Part shown: piece after piece, positions 36,741 through 45,944 of the stretch | Position numbering within the stretch: the stretch's first letter is position 1 | Layout: the number at the start of each line of letters is the position of its first letter | Source of the DNA: BOG-994 sp049514215 | GTDB lineage: Bacteria > Pseudomonadota > Gammaproteobacteria > Burkholderiales > Burkholderiaceae_D | NCBI GenBank assembly: GCA_049514215.1 | Contig: JBEKVI010000018.1 | Coordinates: 39,187 to 103,186 of the forward strand | Reading direction: 5' to 3' | DNA length: 64,000 nucleotides | Translations under genes and position numbers: made by a program | The notes under the pieces: model-generated | What the model saw: only the letters and a program-made list of their open reading frames with translations | Databases searched by the model: none | Told to the model about the DNA's origin: nothing

Positions 36741-36874
36741 TACGGCGCGATTAACTCCGCCGCGACGCAGGTAATTCGGCCCCGCACGATGCTCCCCGCC
36801 GATGAGAGAGGCGGGCGTTTGACAGTGATCAGGCGCAGGCACACTCCACCCCATGTTCTGGTTTTCCGAGTTCT

Positions 36875-36903
36875 AACATAACATCATGGACTTACGCATG
36901 CAA
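36875..36903 (-). promoter_or_regulatory. fimV: Candidate sigma-70 promoter for fimV
   Basis: On the minus strand TTGCAT (36903-36898) and TATGTT (36880-36875) are separated by exactly 17 bases, in an AT-rich patch. It lies about 135 bases before the chosen fimV start and just after the asd terminator. Confidence 0.45.
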
Positions 36904-36954
36904 GCTTACGCATCTTCGCAAGAATCCGTCCATCAAGTTGCGCACAAGGCGCCC

Positions 36955-36977
36955 AAAAACGTTGCTGAGGGGCAACG
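36955..36977 (-). terminator. Intrinsic terminator after asd
   Basis: Stem CGTTGC/GCAACG with a 6-base loop, followed by TTTTTGGG on the minus strand. It starts 34 bases after the asd stop and would end the leuC-leuD-leuB-asd transcript before fimV. Confidence 0.6.
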
Positions 36978-37011
36978 AACGACCTTTTGTGCCACCTGCA
37001 AACGCTCTTGC

Positions 37012-38136
37012 CTAGTGCTCGATCAGGATCCGCAGCATCCGCCGCAATGGCTCCGCGGCCCCCCAAAGAAGCTGATCTCCGACCGTGAATGCGCCCAAAT
37101 AATGGTCACCCATGGAGAGCTTGCGCAACCTGCCCACTGGGATGTCCATAGTACCGGTGACTGCGGCCGGTGTCAGCGCTCGCACGGTGGCCTCGCGCGT
37201 ATTCGGGATCAGTTTCGTCCACTGCGACGAGTGTGCGACGATCTCTTCAATCTCGTCGATAGGCACGTTGCGCTTGAGCTTGATCGTGAGTGCCTGCGAG
37301 TGACAGCGCATGGCCCCCACGCGCACGCAGATCGAGTCGATCGGTACGGCCGGCTCGTCGAATCCTTCTCCCCGACCGAGTATCTTATTGGTCTCAGCGC
37401 CGCCCTTCCATTCCTCCTTGCTCGTACCATCGCCCAAATCGTCGGCGATCCATGGAATGAGGTTGCCCGCCAGCGGAACGCCGAAGTGCTGGACTTCCAG
37501 ATCGGACATCGCGTGCTGTCGAGCCAGCACGGCACGATCGATCTCGAGAATCGCCGAGTTCGGGTCGGACAACATCGGCGCAACGCTCGCGTGAAGATTG
37601 CCAAACTGGACGAGAAGTTCGCGCATGTGCTGCGCGCCACCACCGGAGGCCGCCTGATAGGTCATGCACGTCATCCATTCGACCAGGTCATGGCGGAAGA
37701 GTCCGCCTAGGCCCATCAGCATGCAGCTGACCGTGCAGTTGCCTCCGATGAAGTTGCGCACGCCCGAATCCAATGCTCGATCGATCACATCGCGATTGAC
37801 CGGATCGAGGATGATGACGGCGTCGGGCGCCATGCGCAGCGTGGAGGCGGCATCAATCCAGTAGCCTTCCCAGCCCGCGCGGCGCAGCGGCTTGTAGACC
37901 TCGCTCGTGTAATCTCCGCCCTGCGCTGTGACGATGACATCGAGCTTTTTGAGCTCTTTCAGATCGTAGGCGTCCAGAAGCCGTCCCCCGCCCAACCCCG
38001 CCGGTGCGTGGCCGCCGGCGCTGGAGGTACTAAAGAAAACCGGCTCGAGATGACGAAAGTCGTCCTCTTCTTGCATGCGCTGCATGAGAACCGAGCCCAC
38101 CATACCGCGCCACCCGACTACCCCGACCTTTTTCAT
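37012..38136 (-). CDS. asd: Aspartate-semialdehyde dehydrogenase
   Basis: 374 residues from ATG 38136 (TTG 38142 is the alternative). NADP-binding start KKVGVVGWRGMVGSVLMQRM, catalytic Cys in IGGNCTVSC (about 134), substrate-site MRCHSQALTIKL. It reduces aspartyl phosphate to the semialdehyde feeding lysine, diaminopimelate, threonine and methionine. Its 374-residue length and WRGMVGS motif fit the Gram-negative asd group. It starts 27 bases after leuB stops and is probably the last gene of the leu operon, with a terminator beyond its stop. Confidence 0.96.
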   Translation of the reverse strand: MKKVGVVGWRGMVGSVLMQRMQEEDDFRHLEPVFFSTSSAGGHAPAGLGGGRLLDAYDLKELKKLDVIVTAQGGDYTSEVYKPLRRAGWEGYWIDAASTLRMAPDAVIILDPVNRDVIDRALDSGVRNFIGGNCTVSCMLMGLGGLFRHDLVEWMTCMTYQAASGGGAQHMRELLVQFGNLHASVAPMLSDPNSAILEIDRAVLARQHAMSDLEVQHFGVPLAGNLIPWIADDLGDGTSKEEWKGGAETNKILGRGEGFDEPAVPIDSICVRVGAMRCHSQALTIKLKRNVPIDEIEEIVAHSSQWTKLIPNTREATVRALTPAAVTGTMDIPVGRLRKLSMGDHYLGAFTVGDQLLWGAAEPLRRMLRILIEH

Positions 38137-38163
38137 GCCCAAGTTCCCGTTGCAGATAAATGA

Positions 38164-39231
38164 TTAGAGAGCGGCGACGACAGCATCGCCCATCTCCCCT
38201 GTCCCGACCCGGACCGTGCCGTTCTCGTAAATATCGGCGGTTCGCAGTCCTTTTGCGAGGACTTTTTTCACCGCGTTTTCGACCCGCAGGGCATGCTCGG
38301 GAAATCCCAGCGAATAGCGCAGCATCATCGCAGCCGAGAGGATCGTGGCCAAGGGGTTGGCAACGCCCTTGCCGGCGATATCCGGGGCCGAGCCATGCGA
38401 CGGCTCGTAGAGCCCCTTCTTGGCCCCGTTGAGCGAGGCCGAAGGCAGCATGCCTATCGATCCGGTGAGCATCGACGCTTCATCCGATAGGATGTCGCCG
38501 AACATATTTCCCGTGACCAGGACATCGTACTGTTTGGGAGCGCGCACGAGCTGCATGGCGGCATTGTCGACGTACAGATGTTCGAGGGCGACATCGGGAT
38601 ACTCCTGCCCTACGGCAGTGACGACCTCCCTCCAAAATTGCGAGGTTTCAAGCACATTGGCCTTGTCCACGCTCGTCACGCGCTTGTGCCGCAAACGGGC
38701 CGCCTGAAACGCCACGTGGGCGATGCGCCGAATCTCCGGCTCGCTATAGCGCATGGTGTCGAACGCCTCGGCCTCATTCACAAAGGGCCCATCCGGCACT
38801 TTGCGCCGCCCTCGGGGGGTGCCAAAGTAGATGTCCCCCGTCAGTTCCCGCACGATGAGAATGTCCAGACCCGAGACGACTTCCGGACGCAACGTCGAGG
38901 CCCCGGCGAGTTCGGGATAAAGGATCGCCGGACGCAGGTTCGCGAAAAGCTCCAGATTCTTGCGCAGCCCCAAAAGCGCCTGCTCGGGCCTGAGCTCGCG
39001 AGGCAGCTTGTCATATTTCCAGTCGCCCACGGCACCAAAAAGCACGGCGTCGGCCGCGCGGGCCAGCTTCAGAGTCGCTTCAGGCAGCGGATGTCCGCAG
39101 GCATCGTAGCCCGCGCCACCCACCAAGGCCGGTTCGAGCTCGAAGGATTCACCCAGCGCACGCACAACCTTGACCGCCTCGGCGACGATCTCGGGACCGA
39201 TGCCATCTCCTGCCAGCACAGCGATTTTCAA
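38164..39231 (-). CDS. leuB: 3-isopropylmalate dehydrogenase
   Basis: 355 residues. N-terminus KIAVLAGDGIGPEIVAEAVK, substrate Arg and Mg-binding block GNMFGDILSDEASMLTGSIG, and NAD-binding EPSHGSAPDIAGKGVANPL. It oxidises and decarboxylates 3-isopropylmalate in leucine synthesis. It lies between leuD and asd on the same strand. Confidence 0.97.
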   Translation of the reverse strand: MKIAVLAGDGIGPEIVAEAVKVVRALGESFELEPALVGGAGYDACGHPLPEATLKLARAADAVLFGAVGDWKYDKLPRELRPEQALLGLRKNLELFANLRPAILYPELAGASTLRPEVVSGLDILIVRELTGDIYFGTPRGRRKVPDGPFVNEAEAFDTMRYSEPEIRRIAHVAFQAARLRHKRVTSVDKANVLETSQFWREVVTAVGQEYPDVALEHLYVDNAAMQLVRAPKQYDVLVTGNMFGDILSDEASMLTGSIGMLPSASLNGAKKGLYEPSHGSAPDIAGKGVANPLATILSAAMMLRYSLGFPEHALRVENAVKKVLAKGLRTADIYENGTVRVGTGEMGDAVVAAL

Positions 39232-39274
39232 TTCACACCTCGAAGCGACTTATTGCAGCGAACGCTGCCAGATA

Positions 39275-39922
39275 TCAGCGGATGGTATTCGCAAGCCAGG
39301 GTTGCGTGGCCAGCCGCTGTGCCTCGAAAGCACGGATCTTGTCGGCGTGCACCAGCGTCAGGTCGATATCATCCAGTCCCTCGAGCAAGCAGCGCTTGCG
39401 CAAAGGCTCGACGTCGAACGGAAGAGCGCGACCGTCGGGCGCAATGACCAGCTGGCGGGCAAGATCGACCGTGAGACGATAGCCCACAAATGCGTTAACC
39501 TCGTCGATCAGTCGCACCACTTCGAATTCGGACAAAACGATGGGCAGCAGCCCGTTCTTGAACGAATTGTTGAAAAAGATGTCGGCGTACGAGGGTGCGA
39601 TGAGCGCACGAAAACCGAACTGGCAAAGGGCCCAGGGCGCGTGTTCGCGCGACGACCCGCACCCAAAATTGCGTCCGGCAATCAGAATCGATGCGCCCTT
39701 GTAGCGATTCTGATTGAGCACAAAATCCGGATTCAGGCGGCGCCGCGAAACATCCATGCCTGGCTCGCCATGATCGAGATAACGCCATTCGTCAAAGAGA
39801 TTCTCCCCGAATCCCGTGCGTTTGATCGACTTGAGAAACTGTTTGGGAATGATGGCGTCGGTATCGACGTTTTGCCGATCCAAAGGGACAGCGAGGCCTT
39901 GGTGTACTGTGAAGGGCTGCAT
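39275..39922 (-). CDS. leuD: 3-isopropylmalate dehydratase small subunit
   Basis: 215 residues from ATG 39922 (MQPFTVHQGLAVPLDRQNVD). The swivelling aconitase domain is marked by NVDTDAIIPKQFLK, FGCGSSREHAPWAL and FNNSFKNGLLP. It pairs with LeuC to isomerise 2-isopropylmalate. The open frame upstream of 39922 overlaps leuC and is not used. It starts 25 bases after the leuC stop. Confidence 0.97.
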   Translation of the reverse strand: MQPFTVHQGLAVPLDRQNVDTDAIIPKQFLKSIKRTGFGENLFDEWRYLDHGEPGMDVSRRRLNPDFVLNQNRYKGASILIAGRNFGCGSSREHAPWALCQFGFRALIAPSYADIFFNNSFKNGLLPIVLSEFEVVRLIDEVNAFVGYRLTVDLARQLVIAPDGRALPFDVEPLRKRCLLEGLDDIDLTLVHADKIRAFEAQRLATQPWLANTIR

Positions 39923-39947
39923 GACTGGACTGGTCCTGGAAGGAGCG

Positions 39948-41357
39948 CTAGGCAAGCCTGCGCACGTCGACGAAATGTCCTTCGATGCCGGCTGCGGCCG
40001 CCATCGCCGGGCTGACCAGATGCGTCCGACCCCCCTGGCCCTGGCGGCCCTCGAAATTGCGATTCGAGGTCGACGCACACCGTTCTCCGGGTTCGAGCCG
40101 GTCTGCGTTCATGGCCAGGCACATGGAACAACCCGGATCACGCCACTCAAAACCTGCCGCCTTGAATATGCGGTCTAAACCCTCAGCCTCGGCTTGAGCC
40201 TTGACCAGCCCGGAGCCGGGCACCACCATCGCCAGCCGCACATTCTTTGCCACCGACTTGCCCAGACGCTGTACGACGCGTGCAGCCTCGCGCAAGTCCT
40301 CAATGCGCGCATTGGTGCACGAACCAATGAACACCTTGTCGATGCGAATGTCGCTGACCGCGGTGTTCGGAGTAAGCCCCATGTACTCCAGAGCTCTCTC
40401 GATGCTCTGGCGCTTGTTGGGATCTTTTTCGCGCTCGGGATCAGGAATGCGGTCCTCAATCGTCAGAACCATCTCGGGAGAGGTCCCCCAAGTGACTTGG
40501 GGTCGAAGACCGGCGGCGTCGATCTCGACCGTGCGGTCAAAGACTGCACCGGCGTCGCTGTGGAGATGGGCCCAGTGTTGAACAGCACGATCCCACAAGA
40601 CTCCCGTTGGCGCCAGGGGCCGGTTGCGGACGTAGTTCAGAGTCGTCTCGTCACACGCGATCATGCCCGCTCGCGCGCCGGCTTCGATGGCCATGTTGCA
40701 GACCGTCATGCGGCCCTCCATGGACAAGGCGCGCACGGCGCTCCCGCCAAACTCGATGGCGTGACCTGTCCCCCCTGCAGTCCCGATGATCCCGATGATC
40801 GCCAGCACCAGATCTTTGGCCGTGCAGCCCGTAGGGAGGGTCCCCGTGGCCCGAACGAGCATGCTCTTGGCCTTTTTCGTCAGAAGCGTCTGGGTCGCGA
40901 GAACGTGTTCGACCTCGGAGGTGCCAATGCCAAAGGCGAGTGCGGCGAACGCACCGTGGGTGCTCGTGTGCGAATCTCCGCACACCACGGTCATGCCGGG
41001 TAAGGTCGCCCCTTGCTCCGGTCCGATGATATGCACGATCCCCTGGCGGCGATCCTGCATATTGAAATACATGAGGCCATAGTCGCGTGCGTTGGCATCT
41101 AGGGTCTCGACCTGAAGGCGCGAGATTGGATCCGCTATGCCTTGGCTTCGGTGGGTCGTAGGGACGTTGTGATCGGCCACGGCCAGGTTCGAAGATACGC
41201 GCCAGAGATTGCGCTGGGCGAGTTTGAGGCCCTCAAACGCCTGCGGACTGGTCACCTCATGGACCAGATGGCGATCAATGTACAACAGGGCCGTACCGTC
41301 GGGCTCGGTATGAACGACGTGGTCATTCCAGAGCTTGTCGTAGAGGGTCTGCGGCAT
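39948..41357 (-). CDS. leuC: 3-isopropylmalate dehydratase large subunit
   Basis: 469 residues from ATG 41357 (MPQTLYDKLWNDHVV). The aconitase-type [4Fe-4S] cluster ligands are in FIGSCTNAR and DPGCSMCLAM; other blocks are VCGDSHTSTHGAFAALAFGI and RNFEGRQGQGGRTHLVSP. It is the first gene of leuC-leuD-leuB-asd. No clear Shine-Dalgarno sequence precedes this ATG. The frame continues 110 codons upstream but has no leuC-like content there. Confidence 0.97.
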   Translation of the reverse strand: MPQTLYDKLWNDHVVHTEPDGTALLYIDRHLVHEVTSPQAFEGLKLAQRNLWRVSSNLAVADHNVPTTHRSQGIADPISRLQVETLDANARDYGLMYFNMQDRRQGIVHIIGPEQGATLPGMTVVCGDSHTSTHGAFAALAFGIGTSEVEHVLATQTLLTKKAKSMLVRATGTLPTGCTAKDLVLAIIGIIGTAGGTGHAIEFGGSAVRALSMEGRMTVCNMAIEAGARAGMIACDETTLNYVRNRPLAPTGVLWDRAVQHWAHLHSDAGAVFDRTVEIDAAGLRPQVTWGTSPEMVLTIEDRIPDPEREKDPNKRQSIERALEYMGLTPNTAVSDIRIDKVFIGSCTNARIEDLREAARVVQRLGKSVAKNVRLAMVVPGSGLVKAQAEAEGLDRIFKAAGFEWRDPGCSMCLAMNADRLEPGERCASTSNRNFEGRQGQGGRTHLVSPAMAAAAGIEGHFVDVRRLA

Positions 41358-41547
41358 GGAGGACTCAGCGACCGGATCGGGGGCCTCGGAAAAGGGGAAC
41401 TTCAAATTATGCCATAAGGCCAAGGCGCGATCGTTGACACGCTCCGCTTTAGCGCGGCTTGGCGCGGCTCTGATAGAGTTGTTAACTTTTTTGCGCAGAT
41501 GAGGTGCCCTGAGAGCACCGCGCGCACTCGCGAACGGGAGGGGATCT

Positions 41548-42147
41548 TTGAAGCGATCGTTTTTATGGCTTGGGACGCTGGCGTTGGTCCTGGCGCAGGC
41601 GGCTTCGGCCATCGAAATCGCCGGCATCCACATCGAAGACGAAGCCACCATCGCGGCACAGAAACTGGTCCTCAACGGTGCCGGCATCCGATACCGTTTC
41701 GGCTTTCAGATCTACACCTGCGCCCTGTACCTTCCGCAAAAGCGCTCGACGTTGAAGGACATTTTGGCTCTCCCCGGTCCCAAGCGCGTTTCGGTGACGA
41801 TGCTACGCGAGATCTCCAATGACGAATTGGGCGATGCCTTGATGAATGGGATCCGCAAGAACTCGACGCCCGACGACACGCGCGGAATCGGGCTGCAGTT
41901 GGTCAAGCTGGGCGAACTCTTTAGCGCCATACCCCGACTGAAAAAAGGGGACAGCTTTACGTTGGACTTCAACCCCGAGGTGGGAACGCTCATCTCCGTG
42001 AATGGCAAGCCCGTGCTCGATCCCTTGCCCGATCCGGCCTTTTTTGCGGCGCTCCTGAGAATCTGGTTGGGCGAAAACGCCGTCGACAGCGCGCTTAAGC
42101 CCCGTCTGCTGGGCGTGCCTGACGATCCGTTTCGCTCGATGCATTAG
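41548..42147 (+). CDS. Exported chalcone-isomerase-like protein
   Basis: 199 residues. Signal peptide KRSFLWLGTLALVLAQAASA, then the bacterial chalcone_isomerase-like fold: IHIEDEATIAAQKLVLNGAG, RYRFGFQIYTCALYLPQK, LVKLGELFSAIPRLKKGDSF and the lipid-site-like TLISVNGKP. Bacterial members are periplasmic, possibly lipid-binding, and need not be enzymes. The start is TTG at 41548 with GAGGGG 6 bases upstream. It is divergent from leuC, and its last 53 bases overlap the 3' end of aroC on the other strand. Confidence 0.85.
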   Translation: MKRSFLWLGTLALVLAQAASAIEIAGIHIEDEATIAAQKLVLNGAGIRYRFGFQIYTCALYLPQKRSTLKDILALPGPKRVSVTMLREISNDELGDALMNGIRKNSTPDDTRGIGLQLVKLGELFSAIPRLKKGDSFTLDFNPEVGTLISVNGKPVLDPLPDPAFFAALLRIWLGENAVDSALKPRLLGVPDDPFRSMH

Positions 42148-43246
42148 TGGCGCTGACCCGGGCAATGTCCGGGGTTGCGACCTCGACCTGGGCGCATTGC
42201 GCGCGGTGCGCCAAGGCATGGTCCATGAGGACCAACGCGAGCATCGCCTCCGCGATGGGAGTGGCGCGAATTCCGACGCAGGGATCGTGGCGCCCCAGCG
42301 TTTGGACGGTTTGAGGCAAACCGTTAACGTCGATTGAACGGCGCGCAATGCGTATCGACGAGGTGGGCTTGACCGCAAAGCTGACGCGAAGGGGCTGGCC
42401 TGTCGAGATACCACCCAGGACCCCGCCGGCATGGTTGGTCGCAAATCCCGTCGGCGTGAGCTCGTCTCCATGCTCGCTGCCGCGCTGAGCGATCACGCCG
42501 AACCCGGTCCCGATCTCCACGCCTTTCACCGCATTGATGCCCATCATCGCATAGGCGATTTCGGCATCGAGCTTGTCATAGAGGGGCTCGCCGAGTCCCA
42601 CGGGGACGCCTTCGGCGATGACCGTTACGCGCGCACCCACCGAGTCGCCGGCACGACGCAATTCGTCCATGAACTCTTCAAGACGGGGCACGATGCCTGA
42701 ATCGGGCGCAAAAAAAGGATTGCCGTGCACATCCTCCCAATCGCGAAAGGGAATCTCGATCGGCCCCAATTGGCTCAGATAGCCCCGGATCACCGTTCGA
42801 TACTGTTCCCAGAGCCATTTCTTCGCGATGGCCCCAGCGGCGACCATCGGTGCCGTCAGCCGAGCGGAAGCACGGCCCCCGCCCCGATAGTCACGCACTC
42901 CGTATTTGTGCCAATAGGTATAGTCGGCGTGTCCGGGACGAAAGGTCTGGGCCAGCTCGCGGTAGTCCTTGCTGCGCTGATCCTCGTTCTGGATGAGCAG
43001 CGCGATAGGCGTTCCGGTGGTTTTGCCCTCGAACACGCCCGAGACGATCTGGACCCGATCGGGTTCTTGACGCTGGGTGACATGGCGCGAGGTCCCCGGG
43101 CGGCGCCGGTCCAGATCGCGCTGCAGGTCCGCCTCGCAAAGCGCAAGACCGGGAGGACAGCCATCGATAACGCAGCCGATGAGAGGCCCATGCGACTCGC
43201 CGAAGTTGGTTACCGCAAAAAGCCTGCCGAAGGTAGAGCCTGCCAT
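42095..43246 (-). CDS. aroC: Chorismate synthase
   Basis: 383 residues. FMN-binding and active-site signatures are FGESHGPLIGCVIDGCPPG (near residue 12), RPGHADYTYWHKYGVRDYRGGGR and GGISTGQPLRVSFAVKPTSS. It makes chorismate from EPSP using reduced FMN. The C-terminus is about 15-20 residues longer than usual, and this tail is the part overlapping the convergent chalcone-isomerase-like gene. Confidence 0.97.
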   Translation of the reverse strand: MAGSTFGRLFAVTNFGESHGPLIGCVIDGCPPGLALCEADLQRDLDRRRPGTSRHVTQRQEPDRVQIVSGVFEGKTTGTPIALLIQNEDQRSKDYRELAQTFRPGHADYTYWHKYGVRDYRGGGRASARLTAPMVAAGAIAKKWLWEQYRTVIRGYLSQLGPIEIPFRDWEDVHGNPFFAPDSGIVPRLEEFMDELRRAGDSVGARVTVIAEGVPVGLGEPLYDKLDAEIAYAMMGINAVKGVEIGTGFGVIAQRGSEHGDELTPTGFATNHAGGVLGGISTGQPLRVSFAVKPTSSIRIARRSIDVNGLPQTVQTLGRHDPCVGIRATPIAEAMLALVLMDHALAHRAQCAQVEVATPDIARVSATNASSETDRQARPADGA

Positions 43247-43315
43247 CGATGATCCGAATTTCGAAAAGTGAAGCTATTATCGACCAATCCCGCTCGTCGC
43301 CGGGACTCACGCGTG

Positions 43316-45253
43316 CTAGGCGCGTTCTCCCCTCAGTAGATTGACTTCGTTTTGCAGGCCTTCGGGGGTGACGGCCATCGCCGGAATCGCATTGCCGACA
43401 ACCAACTCCAGCCGGCTTAGCATCCCGCGCCTGAGCGGCCTTGGTATCGACGAGAAGGCAGCGCCGCTAAACCGGGAAAAGAAGCTCCCCCAAAGACCCC
43501 TAAGCGCCATGGGATAGACTGGCACTGGGTTGCGCTCGACGATCTGCTGCACACCCGAGCGAAAGCGGTTGAGCTCCCCGGTCTGGGTGATCTTGCCCTC
43601 CGGAAAAATGCACACCAGGTCACCCTCGGCTAGGGCCTCGTCGATCAGGCGATTGGCTCTATCTAGGACCTTGGGGTCGTCCTTGGCCGAGGCGATCGGA
43701 ATGGCACGCGCGGTGCGAAACATGAAAGACAGAACCGGAATCTTGAAGATCTGGTGATCCATGACAAACCGGATGGGCCGTGGGCACTCCGCCATGATCA
43801 CCACCGCGTCCACGAAGCTGACGTGATTGCACACGAGTACTGCTGCGCCCTGTGACGGAATACGCTCGGGGTGAACTGCGCGCACATCATAGAAAGTATG
43901 AATCAGAAGCCAGGCGAGAAAGCGCATCAGGAACTCGGGCACCAGTCCATAGATATAGATGGCCACGGCCGCGTTGAGCACGGCAGTCACCAAGAACAGT
44001 TCGGGAAGGGTGAAGTGCAGCGGTCCGAGAAGCACGATCGCCAGCACTTGCGAGACGATCATGAACAGTGCGTTTAAGATATTGTTGGCTGCGATGATCC
44101 GGGCTCGATGGGTCGGCTCGCAACGACTCTGAATGAGCGCATACAAAGGCACGCTGTAGAACCCCGAAAAGCACGACAAGAGAAACAGGTCGAGCAGCAC
44201 ATGCCAGTGGCGCGAGACCCCGAGAAAGGCCGCTATTCCCACCAGATTGGGGCCCGCGTGCAACGTATGGCTGGTCCAAAACAGGTCCAGCGCAAAAACG
44301 CTCATGCCGATCGATCCAAACGGAACCAAGCCGATCTCCACCTTTTCTCCGGACAATCTCTCGCACAGCAGCGAGCCCGTTCCGATGCCGATCGAAAAGA
44401 TCGCCAAAAGGAGCGTCACGACCTGGGGATCGCCTCCCAGCACATCCTTGGTGAACGCGAAAAAAGACGTCAGAAAGGTCGCACCGAAGAACCACAACCA
44501 TGAAATCCCCAAAAGGGAGAGAAAGACGGTCCGGTTGCCGCGGGCGAGTGAGAGATTGCGCCAGGTCTCCGAAAACGGGTTCCAGTTGATGCGCAGATCG
44601 GGCGCCCCCGCAGGCGAGTGCGGAACAAATCCCGAGACGGTCCGACCCACGATGGCGATGACAACGCAGGCAAGCGCAATCCAGTGGGGGCCCCTGGGCT
44701 GCAAGGACGCCAATTCGCCCCCCACGATGGTGCCAATCAAAATGGCAACGAACGTGCCCATCTCGATCATGGCGTTGCCCCCGACGAGCTCCTCGGCTCT
44801 CAGGTGCTGCGGCAGGTAGGCGTACTTGACGGGCCCAAAGAGCGTCGAATGCACGCCCATCATGAACGTCGTCGCGTAAAGCAGACCGATCTGGCCGAGC
44901 AGAAAACCGGCGGCGCCCATGAGCATGATGGCGATCTCGAGCGACTTCACGAAACGGATCAGCCGTGACTTTTCCATCTTGTCGGCGATCTGGCCCGACG
45001 TCGCTGAGAACAGGACAAAAGGCGCTATGAAGATGGCGCCGATGATAAAAGCTGTGCGATCCGGATCGACGCCCGGAAACAGGCTCGCCTGGTAGGTGAC
45101 CAGCCCCGTGAAAGCGATCTTAAAAACATTATCATTGCCCGCCCCAAGGAACTGCGTCCAGAAGAAGGGAGCGAAGCGTCGTTGCCGCAGTAGGTCGAAC
45201 TGAGTCGCCTGGTGTGCGCTTTCTTGGCTCGCAAGCTCTCCGACATCGTCCAT
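43316..45253 (-). CDS. MFS transporter fused to 1-acylglycerol-3-phosphate acyltransferase (LplT-PlsC type)
   Basis: 645 residues from ATG 45253 (GTG 45259 is also possible; AAAGG fits the ATG better). The first 420 residues or so form a 12-helix major facilitator domain like the lysophospholipid flippase LplT. The C-terminal 200 form a PlsC-type acyltransferase, with the HX4D box in CNHVSFVDAVV, FPEGKIT and the region VPVYPMAL. It would flip lysophospholipids inward and re-acylate them. The third, AMP-binding ligase part seen in larger Aas fusions is absent. It ends 69 bases from the aroC start on the same strand. Confidence 0.9.
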   Translation of the reverse strand: MDDVGELASQESAHQATQFDLLRQRRFAPFFWTQFLGAGNDNVFKIAFTGLVTYQASLFPGVDPDRTAFIIGAIFIAPFVLFSATSGQIADKMEKSRLIRFVKSLEIAIMLMGAAGFLLGQIGLLYATTFMMGVHSTLFGPVKYAYLPQHLRAEELVGGNAMIEMGTFVAILIGTIVGGELASLQPRGPHWIALACVVIAIVGRTVSGFVPHSPAGAPDLRINWNPFSETWRNLSLARGNRTVFLSLLGISWLWFFGATFLTSFFAFTKDVLGGDPQVVTLLLAIFSIGIGTGSLLCERLSGEKVEIGLVPFGSIGMSVFALDLFWTSHTLHAGPNLVGIAAFLGVSRHWHVLLDLFLLSCFSGFYSVPLYALIQSRCEPTHRARIIAANNILNALFMIVSQVLAIVLLGPLHFTLPELFLVTAVLNAAVAIYIYGLVPEFLMRFLAWLLIHTFYDVRAVHPERIPSQGAAVLVCNHVSFVDAVVIMAECPRPIRFVMDHQIFKIPVLSFMFRTARAIPIASAKDDPKVLDRANRLIDEALAEGDLVCIFPEGKITQTGELNRFRSGVQQIVERNPVPVYPMALRGLWGSFFSRFSGAAFSSIPRPLRRGMLSRLELVVGNAIPAMAVTPEGLQNEVNLLRGERA

Positions 45254-45433
45254 CAGCACGCCTTTTCTTTTTGCTTTGGATGGCTCAAGGGCTGCAACGC
45301 CCGCTAGGCGCTCCAGCTTGCGAGCACTTCGGATCGCCGTGCCAAGGCAGCGTGCGCAGTGGACCTGCTGTGTGCCAGAACCACCGCGCCTTCGCGAAGA
45401 GCGCGCTTCCCAGCCACCAGGGTCGGTGTTTCT

Positions 45434-45880
45434 TTAACCTGCAGCTTCCTCGGGCCAATCGCGGATATAGGCCTTGAGCATCTTGTTTTCAAAGCTCTGG
45501 GCTTCAAGAACCGCCTTGGCAACATCATAAAACGAGATCACACCAAGCAGTGTCTTGCCATCCATGATCGGCAGATAACGCGTGTGTCTTTCGAGCATGA
45601 TGCGGCGCACCTCATTCACATCGGTATTGGGTGTACAGGTCAGGGGATGATCATCCATGATGCCGCGAATGAGCGTATTGCCGATCACCATGTTCTGCCG
45701 CTGAAGCGTGAGGATGATCTCCCGAAAGGTCAACATTCCGACGAGGTCCCCGTACTCCATGACCACAAGCGAGCCGATGTCGTGCTCGGCCATCGTTTGC
45801 ACCGCGTCGTAAAGCGGCGTGTCGGGCGTTACCGTGAAAAGGGTGCTGCCTTTGACGGCGAGTATCTCACTGACGAGCAT
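45434..45880 (-). CDS. CBS-domain-pair protein
   Basis: 148 residues made of two CBS motifs. The first is LYDAVQTMAEHDIGSLVVME and the second DVNEVRRIMLERHTRYLPIMDG, with GVISFYDVAKAVLE at the end. CBS pairs bind adenine nucleotides and act as energy sensors; here no effector domain is attached, so the partner is unknown. GAGGAG lies just before the ATG. It lies upstream of the MFS/acyltransferase on the same strand. Confidence 0.88.
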   Translation of the reverse strand: MLVSEILAVKGSTLFTVTPDTPLYDAVQTMAEHDIGSLVVMEYGDLVGMLTFREIILTLQRQNMVIGNTLIRGIMDDHPLTCTPNTDVNEVRRIMLERHTRYLPIMDGKTLLGVISFYDVAKAVLEAQSFENKMLKAYIRDWPEEAAG

Positions 45881-45944
45881 TGCGATCTCCTCATGCCCTT
45901 GGCGGGCGCTTTGGCCTGTTCGGAATCTGGGGCGGGTCGATCCC

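Noticed and set aside
45260..45433. Small gene between the CBS protein and the MFS/acyltransferase
   Set aside because: No frame with start, ribosome-binding site and protein-like content; treated as spacer.
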